Source: Planctomycetota bacterium (GTDB taxonomy: Bacteria > Planctomycetota > Phycisphaerae > Phycisphaerales > SM1A02). From it: a stretch of DNA of 64,000 nt. The notes beneath the pieces are model-generated. The model was not told where the DNA came from and did no database searches. It saw nothing but the letters and a program-made list of their open reading frames with translations. The stretch spans positions 1 through 64,000 of the forward strand of contig JADFFQ010000014.1 in the NCBI GenBank assembly GCA_022568135.1, in the 5' to 3' direction. Both the position numbers and the translations under genes were made by a program. Shown here piece after piece: positions 42,394 through 51,662 of the stretch (position 1 is the first letter of the stretch; each line of letters starts with the position of its first letter).

Positions 42394-43692
42394 CTACCTT
42401 GTCTTGGGCTGCTCAATCACCACCGGAAGGAGGATCACGCCGTCACGGCGATCCTGCAGGCGTCGGGCGGCGGCAAGGACGTGCGGGTAGTCGGTGAGCC
42501 AGTGCAAGGGCGATTCGCTCGGCTCGCCGGAACTCTTACGATCAACATTTCGCAGCATCTGCAGGACTGTTGAGTGCCGTTGATCTACTTGAAGCCGCGC
42601 CAGCACCCGGCTGAGCTGACTCGCGGGAACGCTGATCGTGTATGCCGCGCCCCGATCGGAGAACTCCAGTTGCTGCTCCAACGACGGGGCCAGCTCTTTG
42701 GGTCCATACAGCTGCTCGCTGAGCGGCGCGTCGGTATCCGGCCGATTACGCTGCCGGACAACGAGCTGCCTGCGCGCCCGATCGGCCAGCTCCCGAAGGT
42801 TGCGCCGCCGGGCGATCGCATCGTTGCGACCGTCAACACTCGCGGTGACTTCGGCGGGGTCGGTGCCGGGCCGGCGGACTCGCGACAACAACCATTCCTG
42901 CTCCAGACGGCGGGCTTCCTCATAGCTGAAGTTGCGCACCAGCGCGGCGCGTGGCCCGAGCTCGGTGACCAACTGCTGAAGGGTTTCCTGAGCGCTGGTC
43001 AGGTCGCCGGCTTCGAGCACCAAGGCGAAGTCCGCTGCAAGCAGGATTTCATCGGCCCCTTGACCCGCATTATCGCCGGTCTTGGGCCGCTCCATAGGCC
43101 CCTTGCCGCCAACCGGAATTGCGGTGCTGGGAGCATCGCCGATCGTGCTGCGGGGCGGCTTGGCAAAAGCGAACGCGGCGCTGGGGGGCGGCCGGGTCCC
43201 CCGATCATCGTCGCCGGCGAGCACAAGCTTGTCCGTTTCGCCACGAGGGCGCAGGTCTGGGGGCAATTGGGCGGTGGATGAGCTCTCGGCATGCATGGGT
43301 GGGCGTACCCCGGGCTGGACGCCGGTCGAGAATATCCCATTGATCGTCGCCCACACCCCGGCCAAGATCCCAATCGCCACGACCGCAGCGGCCATAGCGC
43401 CGTATCGACGCCAGCGGCGCTGGGGGCGGCGGTAGCGACGACGCAGATCAGCCGGCGACGGCCCCACCAGCATCGGCCGAGCCATCTGCGGCTCAAGTTC
43501 AGCCAGTATGTCTCGGGGAAGATCGGGTACCTCCGAGCACCGCATCAGCGCCCGGTCGTCGATCATCCGCTCGATGACGGCCAAAGCCTCAGGATCGCCG
43601 GCCAGCCGTTGACGAAGCGACTCGGCCTCTTGTGAATCAAGCTCGCCCTCAACCAAGGCGAGCAGTTGGGCTTCGTCGAGCTTCTCAAACAT
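42394..43692 (-). CDS. Membrane anti-sigma factor-like protein without zinc site
   Basis: 432 residues from the ATG at 43692. The N-terminal ~80 residues resemble an anti-sigma domain (DEAQLLALVEGELDSQEAES) but the HxxxCxxC zinc motif is missing. One transmembrane segment follows a basic stretch (about 99-118, MAAAVVAIGILAGVWATI). The periplasmic part is Pro/Ser-rich, then about 230 charged residues with a folded C-terminal part. It lies 69 nt after the ECF sigma gene and is co-directional, so it probably restrains that sigma factor. Confidence 0.72.
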   Translation of the reverse strand: MFEKLDEAQLLALVEGELDSQEAESLRQRLAGDPEALAVIERMIDDRALMRCSEVPDLPRDILAELEPQMARPMLVGPSPADLRRRYRRPQRRWRRYGAMAAAVVAIGILAGVWATINGIFSTGVQPGVRPPMHAESSSTAQLPPDLRPRGETDKLVLAGDDDRGTRPPPSAAFAFAKPPRSTIGDAPSTAIPVGGKGPMERPKTGDNAGQGADEILLAADFALVLEAGDLTSAQETLQQLVTELGPRAALVRNFSYEEARRLEQEWLLSRVRRPGTDPAEVTASVDGRNDAIARRRNLRELADRARRQLVVRQRNRPDTDAPLSEQLYGPKELAPSLEQQLEFSDRGAAYTISVPASQLSRVLARLQVDQRHSTVLQMLRNVDRKSSGEPSESPLHWLTDYPHVLAAARRLQDRRDGVILLPVVIEQPKTR

Positions 43693-43761
43693 CACAAAGT
43701 TCCGAGCGGTTCCGATGGAATCCGAATCATCAACATGGTTGAACGAGTCCGGCGGTTGCGG

Positions 43762-44439
43762 CTACTGATCATCCTTGGTCAAAGGACGATCCAGTTCCAG
43801 TTCGGCTGCGGCGCGTAGGGCACAACGGGCTCGAAACAGCCGCGACTTCACCGTTCCCAGCGGGATCCCCAAGACCTCGCCGATGTGCTCGTACTCCAAG
43901 TCCTGCATATCACGAAGCACCAGTACCGCCCGCATCTGTGAATCCAGACTATCCAGGGCCCGCAGCAGCATAGACCGCATCTCCGCCTGTTCGACGCGCC
44001 GCGGGGCTGAGAGTTCCCCGGTCGTCATGCTGCTGGGAGGATGAGCTGGCCCATTGGCACCATCCACCGCATCGATGCTGCTGTGCCGGCGGAGGCGCTG
44101 CTTCCGCAGATGGCTGAGGCAGCAATTCATCGTCACACGGATCACCCAGGTGCTCAGCTTCGACCGATGGTCGAAGCTGTCGAGACCTTGCAGGATCCTC
44201 AGCATCGTATCCTGGGTGAGATCTCGTGCGTCATGCTCATCACGCACCATCCGGTAGCAGATGCTGTAGATGCGGCCCTGATAAGCCCGCAGCAGTTCGC
44301 CGATGGCCCCGGAATCGCCCTGACGGTGGGCTTCGAGTAGCTCCAGCTCACGTAGGGGGGTGATCCGACCTGCGGCGTGAGGCGATGCGCCCGCAGCGGC
44401 ACTGTGCGTACGATCCTGCGGTGGGATCGGCTTGGCCAT
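43762..44439 (-). CDS. ECF RNA polymerase sigma factor
   Basis: 225 residues from the ATG at 44439. Region 2: LLRAYQGRIYSICYRMVRDE, DARDLTQDTMLRILQGLDSF, LSTWVIRVTMNCCLSHLRKQ. Region 4: SLDSQMRAVLVLRDMQDLEY then IGEVLGIPLGTVKSRLFRAR. It directs polymerase to a small set of promoters. The upstream open frame has no sigma-like content. The likely anti-sigma gene follows, and purB is divergent. Confidence 0.92.
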   Translation of the reverse strand: MAKPIPPQDRTHSAAAGASPHAAGRITPLRELELLEAHRQGDSGAIGELLRAYQGRIYSICYRMVRDEHDARDLTQDTMLRILQGLDSFDHRSKLSTWVIRVTMNCCLSHLRKQRLRRHSSIDAVDGANGPAHPPSSMTTGELSAPRRVEQAEMRSMLLRALDSLDSQMRAVLVLRDMQDLEYEHIGEVLGIPLGTVKSRLFRARCALRAAAELELDRPLTKDDQ

Positions 44440-44552
44440 TGCTGCGTCCACGGTAGTAACCTCGAAGATGTACGATGCAGATTGCGGGAAGTTCCCCGCC
44501 GACTGAGAGACACGACCTCCGCAGAAGTTTGCACGGTCCCCGCCAAGCCCAG

Positions 44553-45989
44553 ATGAACCCGAAGGAAAGCTATCGCTCACCCCTGGAGACTCGCTACGGA
44601 TCCGCGGCCATGCGGAAGATCTGGTCGCCCCAGCGGAAATTCTCGACCTGGCGAAGGTTATGGCTGGCCTTGGCAGAAGCCCAACGCGAACTCGGGCTGA
44701 ATATTACTCCACAGCAAATCGACGAGCTTCGCACGCACCTCGACGACATCGATTACGAATCGGCGGCCAAGTACGAGGCGGACCTGCACCACGACGTGAT
44801 GGCCCACATCCACGCCCTGGGCGACGTCGCTCCGGCGGCCCGCCCGATCATCCACCTCGGGGCCACCAGCCAATTCGTCAACTGCAACACCGAGTTGATC
44901 CTGATCCGAGACAGCCTGCAGCTGATCGCGATAAGGGTGGCGAGAGTGGTTGACGCGCTGGGAGCCTTTGCGACGAAGTACCGGGAGCTGCCGACACTTG
45001 GTCTTACTCATCTGCAGCCGGCTCAGCCCACCACGGTCGGCAAGCGCGCCGCAGTCTGGGCGTATGACTTCGCCATCGCCTTGGAAGAGGTCGAGTACCG
45101 TCTGGAGACACTTCGCTTCCGCGGTGCGAAGGGCGCCACCGGCACTCAGGCCTCGTTCCTGCGGCTGTTCGACGGCGAACCCGAGAAGGTCGAGCAGTTG
45201 GACAAGCTCATCACGCAGAAGATGGGCTGGCCGTCGGAGCGGCGATACGTGGTCACCGGACAGACGTACCCGCGCCTCGTCGATGCACAGGTCCTCAACA
45301 CGCTCGCGGTCACCGCGGCGGCCGTTCACAAATACTGCAACGACATCCGCCTGCTGGCTAGCCGCGCGGAAATCCTGGAACCGTTCGAGGATGAGCAGAT
45401 TGGCTCGTCGGCGATGCCTCACAAGCGAAATCCAATGCTTTGTGAGCGGGCCACCGGCCTGGCCCGGTTCGTCATGGCCATGGCTCCGAACGCGCTCAAC
45501 ACCGCCGCCACGCAGTGGCTTGAGCGGACGCTGGATGATTCGGCCAATCGTCGCCTGAGTTTGCCGGAGTCGTTTCTCGCCCTCGATGCAGCGCTGGAGG
45601 TGGTGCACCAGGTGACCAGGGGCCTGGTCGTCTGCGAAGAAACGATCCGTGCGAACTTGATGGCCGAGCTGCCGTTCCTGGCGGGCGAGAACATCCTCAT
45701 CGGGGCCGTCACCCAAGGGGCTGATCGCCAGGAGGCGCACAAGATCCTGCGCAGGCACAGCCGGGCCGCCGCCGAGCGTATCAGGACCCAACGCGGGCCC
45801 AACGATCTGTTGGAGCGCCTCCGCCGCGAACCCATGTTTGCAAAGGTCGATCTCGACGCTGCGCTCGAGCTGTCGGCCATGATCGGCCTGGCCCCCAGAC
45901 AGGTGGATCGGCTCATCGAACAGGTGGTGGAGCCGATCCGCCTCCGGTACGCAGAGAAACTCCAAGAGAAGGCCGAGGTCGGGGTATAA
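44553..45989 (+). CDS. purB: Adenylosuccinate lyase
   Basis: 478 residues from the ATG at 44553 (MNPKESYRSPLETRYGSAAM). It cleaves SAICAR and adenylosuccinate in purine synthesis. The fumarase/aspartase superfamily signature is clear (GSSAMPHKRNPMLCERATGL), with HLGATSQFVNCNTELILIRD and the TGTQASFLRLFDGE stretch. Length normal. The stop is followed by a ~290-nt non-coding gap before the Hc1-like gene. Confidence 0.96.
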   Translation: MNPKESYRSPLETRYGSAAMRKIWSPQRKFSTWRRLWLALAEAQRELGLNITPQQIDELRTHLDDIDYESAAKYEADLHHDVMAHIHALGDVAPAARPIIHLGATSQFVNCNTELILIRDSLQLIAIRVARVVDALGAFATKYRELPTLGLTHLQPAQPTTVGKRAAVWAYDFAIALEEVEYRLETLRFRGAKGATGTQASFLRLFDGEPEKVEQLDKLITQKMGWPSERRYVVTGQTYPRLVDAQVLNTLAVTAAAVHKYCNDIRLLASRAEILEPFEDEQIGSSAMPHKRNPMLCERATGLARFVMAMAPNALNTAATQWLERTLDDSANRRLSLPESFLALDAALEVVHQVTRGLVVCEETIRANLMAELPFLAGENILIGAVTQGADRQEAHKILRRHSRAAAERIRTQRGPNDLLERLRREPMFAKVDLDAALELSAMIGLAPRQVDRLIEQVVEPIRLRYAEKLQEKAEVGV

Positions 45990-46279
45990 CCCCGAGGGTG
46001 ATGCAGCAACGGGTTGCCCCTCGACGGGGATCAGGCCCCGGGAGAGGCCCATCGCACGCCACGCCCAACCACGTGTCGAGGCGGTTACGCGAGTGGCGAT
46101 CCTCTTAACTACCCAATCAGAATACGAACAACAGCGGAATCTCGCTGAGTCGGGCTGGTGGTGGTGGGGAGGGGAAACCGATATTATGGCCAGCAACGGT
46201 GGGTGGGGACCTTATCAAGGGCCCTCCGACCCGATTGAAGATCGAAATCAAATTGTCACCAGCAGCAGTGAGGCCGAAC

Positions 46280-46459
46280 ATGGAAGCATACGACCGGCTC
46301 GTCAAGCTCGTCCAGGACGCCGCCGAGGAGGTCAACAAAGCGGAGGGCGGCAACAAGGCCGCCGGAACGCGGGTCCGCAAGGCGATGCAAGAGGTCAAAC
46401 AGACAGCCCAGGAGGTGCGGGTGGCGATACTGGGAGCCCGCGGTGAGGGCGGCGGCTAG
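46280..46459 (+). CDS. Histone H1-like (Hc1-type) DNA-binding protein
   Basis: 59 residues from the ATG at 46280: MEAYDRLVKLVQDAAEEVNK, then GNKAAGTRVRKAMQEVKQTA. The GNKAAxxRVR segment is the core of the Hc1 family first known from chlamydiae, where Hc1 condenses DNA. Here the Lys-rich C-terminal tail is missing, as in the short relatives of planctomycetes and Bacteroidetes. It stands alone between purB and the FabZ-like gene. Confidence 0.85.
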   Translation: MEAYDRLVKLVQDAAEEVNKAEGGNKAAGTRVRKAMQEVKQTAQEVRVAILGARGEGGG

Positions 46460-46626
46460 CCGACACGCCTCAGGCACGCGCCATCCCCATACGGCCTCCG
46501 GTTGTTGCAATCCTTGTGAACCGGGCCGACACGCCCCCGTGACCCCTCCGCGATCCAGCGATATGCTGTCACGGCCGCGCAGAGGATGGGGTTCCGTACG
46601 GGACCGCCCCGCCGGAGTAACCCAAG

Positions 46627-47106
46627 GTGGCCGCACAGCCGCTCTTCGACATTTCCCGCATCGATCTGAGCCAGGTCGCCATGTCGCCGCAGCGCATTGA
46701 CCAGTTCAACCCCCATCGTGGTCATATGCGTCAGCTCGACCACGTGATCTGGATGAACGAGGACGCAACCATGGGCCTGGGGGTGAAATACGTCCGAGAT
46801 GACGAATTCTGGGTGCCGGGACACATTCCCGGCCGGCCGCTGCTGCCCGGCGTGCTCATGATTGAGGCGGTGGCCCAGCTATGCAGCCTGCTGCACCAAG
46901 TCAGGCCCACCGCCGACCGATCGCGGTTTCTGGGCTTCACCCGTTGCGATAACGTCGCTTTTCGTGGGCAGGTTGTGCCCGGCGACACCCTCTACCTGCT
47001 GGGCCACGAAATCTCCTTTCGCCCCCGACGGTTCATCAGCAACGCCCAGGCCATGGTTGACGGCAATATCGTCTTCGAAGCCACAATCACCGGCATGGCG
47101 ATGTAG
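46627..47106 (+). CDS. FabZ-like 3-hydroxyacyl-ACP dehydratase
   Basis: 159 residues, GTG start at 46627 (an ATG 18 codons in is an alternative). Hot-dog fold with the FabZ active site: His66 in VPGHIPGRPLLPGVLMIEAV and Glu80, at the same 14-residue spacing as E. coli FabZ (His54, Glu68). Consistent with fatty acid or lipid A acyl chain synthesis. No fab or lpx genes are next to it, so its role is not fixed. Confidence 0.85.
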   Translation: MAAQPLFDISRIDLSQVAMSPQRIDQFNPHRGHMRQLDHVIWMNEDATMGLGVKYVRDDEFWVPGHIPGRPLLPGVLMIEAVAQLCSLLHQVRPTADRSRFLGFTRCDNVAFRGQVVPGDTLYLLGHEISFRPRRFISNAQAMVDGNIVFEATITGMAM

Positions 47107-47111
47107 GGGGA

Positions 47112-47160
47112 AGGAGTCAGGGATTAGGAGTCAGGAGTCAGGGGGCAGGGGTTAGCGGCT
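47112..47160. repeat. Heptamer tandem tract E
   Basis: Seven 7-mers: AGGAGTC, AGGGATT, AGGAGTC, AGGAGTC, AGGGGGC, AGGGGTT, AGCGGCT. It begins 6 nt after the FabZ-like gene stop. The units are those of tract C inside the ribosomal operon, 41 kb away. Confidence 0.9.
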
Positions 47161-47201
47161 TTGCGCATTCGTGGGACCGGTGTCGTGCAAACGCGCGTTG
47201 C

Positions 47202-47612
47202 TCACCCGCTCTTGTGCTTGGGGTGATTCTTCTGCAACCTGTTCTTGAACTTGACGTCGTGATGATGATGGTGATGGCGGCCGAAGATCACGGGCCCGCG
47301 CCATCCGAACAGCCGGCCGGAGCCCCGATATCCGGAATAACCGACGTTGCCATAGAAGTCGTACGACCACCAGAGCTCGCCTTGGCGAGGGTATCTATCC
47401 CGAGGCCGGGACCGCGCCCGGGCGTAACGGGCCAGGGCCAGCTCGCCGACCTCGGCCGCAGCGTCCGGCGCCGGCTGCGCCCCCCCGGCGGTCATGACCA
47501 CCGTTGCGGTCTTCTTCGGCGCAGGCAGGTCTATAACCACCTGGCCATAGGTCACCGAGACCATCCATCCGAAGATCAGTCCCGCGACGGTAAGGTGAGT
47601 GGCATTTCGCAT
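47202..47612 (-). CDS. Small exported protein with a natural hexahistidine run
   Basis: 136 residues from the ATG at 47612, with a signal peptide (TVAGLIFGWMVSVTYG). The middle is Arg/Ala-rich; then a Gly/Tyr-rich stretch (YDFYGNVGYSGYRGSGRLFG) and RHHHHHHDVKF close to the end, followed by a Lys-rich tail. A metal-binding role is possible from the six consecutive His, but no family is recognised. It is convergent with the FabZ-like gene, with tract E between them. Confidence 0.6.
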   Translation of the reverse strand: MRNATHLTVAGLIFGWMVSVTYGQVVIDLPAPKKTATVVMTAGGAQPAPDAAAEVGELALARYARARSRPRDRYPRQGELWWSYDFYGNVGYSGYRGSGRLFGWRGPVIFGRHHHHHHDVKFKNRLQKNHPKHKSG

Positions 47613-47731
47613 TGGCGGGTCCTCCCAGTACCACTTTCTGCCGCCCCCTGACGCAGCAAGCGGCGGTATTCTACGCCGACACGCCTCAGCCAATCCCGAT
47701 TCACTGACTTGGACGATTCTCCTTCAAACCT

Positions 47732-48739
47732 ATGCATTCATATCCGTTGGTGTTCACGCCCATCCTGAAGGAGAAGGTCTGGGGCGGCCGGAACCTTGCC
47801 GACCTGGGCAAGCAACTGCCGCTGGGCGCCCTGATCGGCGAGTCGTGGGAGCTGGCGGACTTGCCGCTGACAGTCGAGGCCGGTCGGTCGGTCATCGCCA
47901 ACGGCCCGCTGGCGAACCGAACGCTTCACGATGCGATCGCCGCCGATCGCGAAACAATCATGGGCCCGGCGCCGCTGACGCCGCAAGGGGGTTTCCCATT
48001 GCTCATCAAGTTTCTCGATGCCCGTGAGAACCTTTCGGTGCAGGTGCACCCCGACCATGCGTATGTCAAGAAAAATCCGAAAGCGCACCTGAAGTCCGAA
48101 GCGTGGGTTGTGGTGAAGGCCGAACCGACGGCGGTAATCTACAAAGGGGTCAAGCGGCAGGTGACCCGCGAGCAATTCGCCCGGAACATCGAGACCGGGC
48201 AGGTGGTAAACGACCTCAACGCCGTGGCGGTCACCTCCGGCGAATGCCATTACCTGCCCAGCGGCACATGTCACGCTTTGGGGGCGGGCGTCGTCGTGGC
48301 CGAGATCCAGTCCCCCAGCGACACCACCTTCCGCGTCTACGACTGGGGCAGGAGCGATCGCCAGTTGCATATCGAGCAGGCGTTGGAGTGCATGGCCTTC
48401 GGCGAGGCGCTACGCGGGCCCCAGCCGCCGGGCCGGCCGATTGTCGTCGGCGCAGTTCGATCCACGCCCCTTCTGAAAACCGAGATGTTCGAGATCGAAC
48501 GAATTGAGACCCAAGCTGACACAAGCCTTCAAATCGTCACCTCCGGCATGCCGATGATATGGATGACGCTAAACGGCGGCGGGGAAATCCAGACACCCAA
48601 TGCCCCTACCGTCGGATTATCGGCCGGGACCACGGTGCTCATGCCGGCGTCGCTGAGGGATTCCGTTGCGTCGCTGCGGGGGGCGACGACCCTGCTGTGC
48701 GTAACCCTGCCTTCACCCCTCGAGGGTCTGATCGCATGA
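47732..48739 (+). CDS. manA: Mannose-6-phosphate isomerase, class I
   Basis: 335 residues. It interconverts fructose 6-phosphate and mannose 6-phosphate and supplies GDP-mannose for glycans. Zinc-site and catalytic features: ENLSVQVHPDHAYVKKNPKA and GECHYLPSGTCHALGAGVV, plus KEKVWGGRNLADLGKQLPLG near the N-terminus. Short form as in Gram-positives. Its stop overlaps the next ATG (ATGA), so the two are coupled. Confidence 0.93.
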   Translation: MHSYPLVFTPILKEKVWGGRNLADLGKQLPLGALIGESWELADLPLTVEAGRSVIANGPLANRTLHDAIAADRETIMGPAPLTPQGGFPLLIKFLDARENLSVQVHPDHAYVKKNPKAHLKSEAWVVVKAEPTAVIYKGVKRQVTREQFARNIETGQVVNDLNAVAVTSGECHYLPSGTCHALGAGVVVAEIQSPSDTTFRVYDWGRSDRQLHIEQALECMAFGEALRGPQPPGRPIVVGAVRSTPLLKTEMFEIERIETQADTSLQIVTSGMPMIWMTLNGGGEIQTPNAPTVGLSAGTTVLMPASLRDSVASLRGATTLLCVTLPSPLEGLIA

Positions 48740-49938
48740 CCTCCAACTGGAAGCATCGAACCTTTCCTGTGGCGGTCCTGGCGCTGGCGGTGTCATCGGC
48801 CCAGGGCACCCAGCACCTGGTCGCGCCCGGCGATGATTGGCAGAAGCTTGCATCCCGGTTGCGCAGCGGCGATGAAATCATCCTCATGCCGGGTGAGCAT
48901 CGACCTGCTTCATTCACGATGTTGCACGGCACGCGAGCCAAGCCCATCACGATCCGCGGCATCAACCGCGCCAACCCCGCCGTCATTGCGGCCGACCGGG
49001 TAGGGATCACCCTGCATCGCCCGCAGCACGTGGTGCTGGAGAACCTCATCGTGACCGGGGCGTCCATCGCGGGCATCGTGGCCGATGATGCTGACGGCTC
49101 GGGCGCCACTGAATCGCCGCGTGGAGACCCGTGGCCGGCCAACCTGGTGATTCGCCACGTCTCGGTGACCAAGACCGGGCCGCGCGGCGAGCGCCACGCC
49201 ATCGAGCTTGGGGGCCTTCAGGACGTTCGCATAGAGGACGTGCGCATCGAAGGTTGGGCCGGCTCGGGCCTCGAGTTGGTCGGATGCCACAAGGTACGAA
49301 TCGAGCGATGCCGCTTCATCGGCCTCAAGAACCACAGCCAGCTACGGGCAATTCAGGTCCGTGGCGGAAGCCAATATGTGGCCATCCACCACTGTCGCTT
49401 TGAGAATGCCGGCGACCTCGTGCTCCACGTGGGCGGCGCCAGCGCCCGCGCCGAGTTCCGGCCGACCCTGGCCGACGACGCGCCCCCCGGCTCGCAATTT
49501 GAGGCTCGCTACGTTCAGGTGCAGCACTGCACCTTCATCGGAGGCAACTGCCCGATCGCCTTGAGCAATTGTGACAGCACCCTGGTGCGCAACAACACGA
49601 TCGTTCGCCCCCAGCGGTGGGTGCTGGGCATCCTCGACGAACAGGACGACCCTCGCTTCGCGCCGACGACGCGCGCTGTCTTCGGCGCCAACCTGATCGT
49701 CTGGGAACCGGGCGACCTTCAGCGCCTGGCGTACGTCGCTGAAGGTGTTGAAGCCGATCGGTTCGGGATGCATCAGAACCTGTGGTGGTCAGCGGAGCCC
49801 CCTGATCTGCGCGAAGCGCTGGGACCGCTGCCGGGCGAAGGGCGTTTTGCCCAGATCACCATTGTCGATCCGAAATTAGATGAGCATCTGAAGCCGACGG
49901 AGCCACTAGCAGAACTTTTCGGAGCCAACGCCCTATAA
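48736..49938 (+). CDS. Exported right-handed beta-helix protein
   Basis: 400 residues from the ATG at 48736 (4-nt overlap with manA). A short signal peptide (FPVAVLALAVSSAQG) is followed by many parallel beta-helix rungs (IVADD, VIRHVSV, DVRIEDVRIEGW, HKVRIERCRFIGL, QVQHCTFIGGNCPI). Such folds are typical of polysaccharide lyases and hydrolases. No catalytic motif is recognisable, so activity is uncertain. Confidence 0.8.
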   Translation: MTSNWKHRTFPVAVLALAVSSAQGTQHLVAPGDDWQKLASRLRSGDEIILMPGEHRPASFTMLHGTRAKPITIRGINRANPAVIAADRVGITLHRPQHVVLENLIVTGASIAGIVADDADGSGATESPRGDPWPANLVIRHVSVTKTGPRGERHAIELGGLQDVRIEDVRIEGWAGSGLELVGCHKVRIERCRFIGLKNHSQLRAIQVRGGSQYVAIHHCRFENAGDLVLHVGGASARAEFRPTLADDAPPGSQFEARYVQVQHCTFIGGNCPIALSNCDSTLVRNNTIVRPQRWVLGILDEQDDPRFAPTTRAVFGANLIVWEPGDLQRLAYVAEGVEADRFGMHQNLWWSAEPPDLREALGPLPGEGRFAQITIVDPKLDEHLKPTEPLAELFGANAL

Positions 49939-49943
49939 AGAAA

Positions 49944-49978
49944 GGCTTGAGGCTTGAGGCTTGAGGCTTGGGGCTTGT
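49944..49978. repeat. Heptamer tandem tract F
   Basis: Five 7-mers: GGCTTGA three times, GGCTTGG, GGCTTGT, starting 6 nt after the beta-helix gene stop and upstream of an ECF sigma gene. Confidence 0.9.
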
Positions 49979-50110
49979 CGGGCGCTGAAAAACCGGTCGA
50001 GACAGACGGTTTCGGGGGAATCCGCAGGGGATGGTTGTGGTCTTCTCAAGAGGGCGCAGCCCGTCTTCGCCGACGTGGTCGCTCCCACCTATCCTTGAGG
50101 GATCCCAGCG

Positions 50111-50674
50111 ATGGCTCAGGGCATGACCAACTCAAAGCTCCGGACCTGGATGCGGAAAGCCTCTGGGCGATTGATCAATCTCAGCACGGCGATTTGCCGG
50201 GACCGGCATCGGGCTGAGGAAGTCGTACAAGAGGCGTTCATCAAGCTCTGGCGACAGCCGCCCGAGGCGGGCGAGATCGCCTACGCATCCTGGCTTCGAC
50301 GGGTGGTGACCAATCTCTCGATAAACGCCTTGCAGCGCACACGCCGGCCGGGCCCCTTGCCGCGATTTTCAAACGACCCCGCTCTGCGCACAACGCAGCG
50401 CCATGAAAGGCGCGGCGATGTCCAGGAGAGCCTCCAGCGAGTTCAGGCTGCGATGGATCGGCTTGATGAATCCAAGCGGGCGATCCTCGTGCTGCGGGCC
50501 TACGAGCAGCTCAGCTATGAGGAGATTGCCCAACACCTCAGCGTGCCGGTCGGGACCGTGATGAGCCGCCTGAATCGCGCTCGGATCGCACTCATGGAAG
50601 AGCTCAAGCGTGGCCTGCGTCACGCTACGGACGATCCATTGGTGTTCGATATCCGCAAGTACCGCGAGGCGTGA
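50111..50674 (+). CDS. ECF RNA polymerase sigma factor (second)
   Basis: 187 residues. Region 2: GRLINLSTAICRDRHRAEEV then QEAFIKLWRQPPEAGEIAYA and SWLRRVVTNLSINALQRTRR. Region 4: RLDESKRAILVLRAYEQLSY and IAQHLSVPVGTVMSRLNRAR. It is followed after 31 nt by an anti-sigma gene with a zinc motif, and preceded by heptamer tract F. Confidence 0.92.
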   Translation: MAQGMTNSKLRTWMRKASGRLINLSTAICRDRHRAEEVVQEAFIKLWRQPPEAGEIAYASWLRRVVTNLSINALQRTRRPGPLPRFSNDPALRTTQRHERRGDVQESLQRVQAAMDRLDESKRAILVLRAYEQLSYEEIAQHLSVPVGTVMSRLNRARIALMEELKRGLRHATDDPLVFDIRKYREA

Positions 50675-50705
50675 TGCGCCGCGGGCCGCAACGGTGGGAA
50701 ACAAC

Positions 50706-51623
50706 ATGAACGACAAGCCTATTGAAACTATGGACTGCACGGACATTCGGGCGATGCTCTCGGGGCTGCTGGACGATCAGGTCGCTGCCGAGACTCGCTA
50801 TCTCGCTGAACGACACCTCGCTGAGTGCCCCGCCTGCCGGGAGCTGCTCAGCGAAGCGGAGCGTAACGAAGCGCTGATAGCCGCCGAGGCCGCAAGCCAC
50901 GGCTCGCCCCAGCACCCCCAGCAGGAGCTCGAGGCCGCGGTGCTGAGCCGCACAGTGTATGCGCAGCGGCGCCGGGCGGCGGCGAACCGATGGACGGCCT
51001 GGGTCGGCTGGCTTGCCGCCGCGGCCGCGCTTTTTCTGGCGATCTCGATCTGGGAGCTTGACCGGCGGGCAAGCCTCTCGGGGTCCATCCCGCAAGGCAT
51101 CCGCCGAGGCGCCCCGGTGATCAGAGCCGCCTCATACCCCACCGGGCCGGAGATCAAATCGTGGACCCTCGACCGTGCATTCCCTGGCGACGTCCCCCTA
51201 ATTCTTTCCGATGCAGCGCTGAGCACGGGCCTCACACACGACACTGCACCGCAGGAGCTGGCAAAAGAGCAGCGAACCGTTGGTCTGACAATCTCCCGGG
51301 ACGATGCCGAAACACTCGACTCGGTCTCCCTGGCTTTGGCCATGCTCGCGCAGGCTGATGATCGCAGCTTCGCCGATGTCGAGCAGGTCCGCCGCATCAC
51401 CGAGTACGATCACTTGCTTCCCAGGCTAGCCGACGCCCACCGCAACCTTCCCGTAGCGGATCGCCCCGCAGTGCTTGCAGCGGAATCGGTGCTGTATCGT
51501 GTCGTGCGCGGGCCGTTGGACCTCGACGAGGTCCGCGAGATTCGGGAAGCAATCGCCCAATTGAACCTGGTGGACCGGATCGACGCGATCAGCGGCCGAT
51601 GGACCACTGCCTCGTCCCTGTAG
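50706..51623 (+). CDS. Zinc-finger anti-sigma factor with one membrane segment
   Basis: 305 residues from the ATG at 50706. The N-terminus has the ZAS motif (RHLAECPACRELL, H-x3-C-x2-C), then an Ala-rich helix and one TM segment (about 98-116, GWLAAAAALFLAISIW). The extracytoplasmic part (about 170 residues) has no recognisable sensor motif. It is the likely partner of the preceding sigma factor and keeps it inactive until a signal arrives. Confidence 0.88.
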   Translation: MNDKPIETMDCTDIRAMLSGLLDDQVAAETRYLAERHLAECPACRELLSEAERNEALIAAEAASHGSPQHPQQELEAAVLSRTVYAQRRRAAANRWTAWVGWLAAAAALFLAISIWELDRRASLSGSIPQGIRRGAPVIRAASYPTGPEIKSWTLDRAFPGDVPLILSDAALSTGLTHDTAPQELAKEQRTVGLTISRDDAETLDSVSLALAMLAQADDRSFADVEQVRRITEYDHLLPRLADAHRNLPVADRPAVLAAESVLYRVVRGPLDLDEVREIREAIAQLNLVDRIDAISGRWTTASSL

Positions 51624-51662
51624 GCAGGTCGAAACGCTCAGCGCCGTTGCCTTGTGATCGGC

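Noticed and set aside
44658-46196. 512-codon minus-strand frame opposite purB
   Set aside because: purB is clear on the plus strand; no features in the antisense frame.
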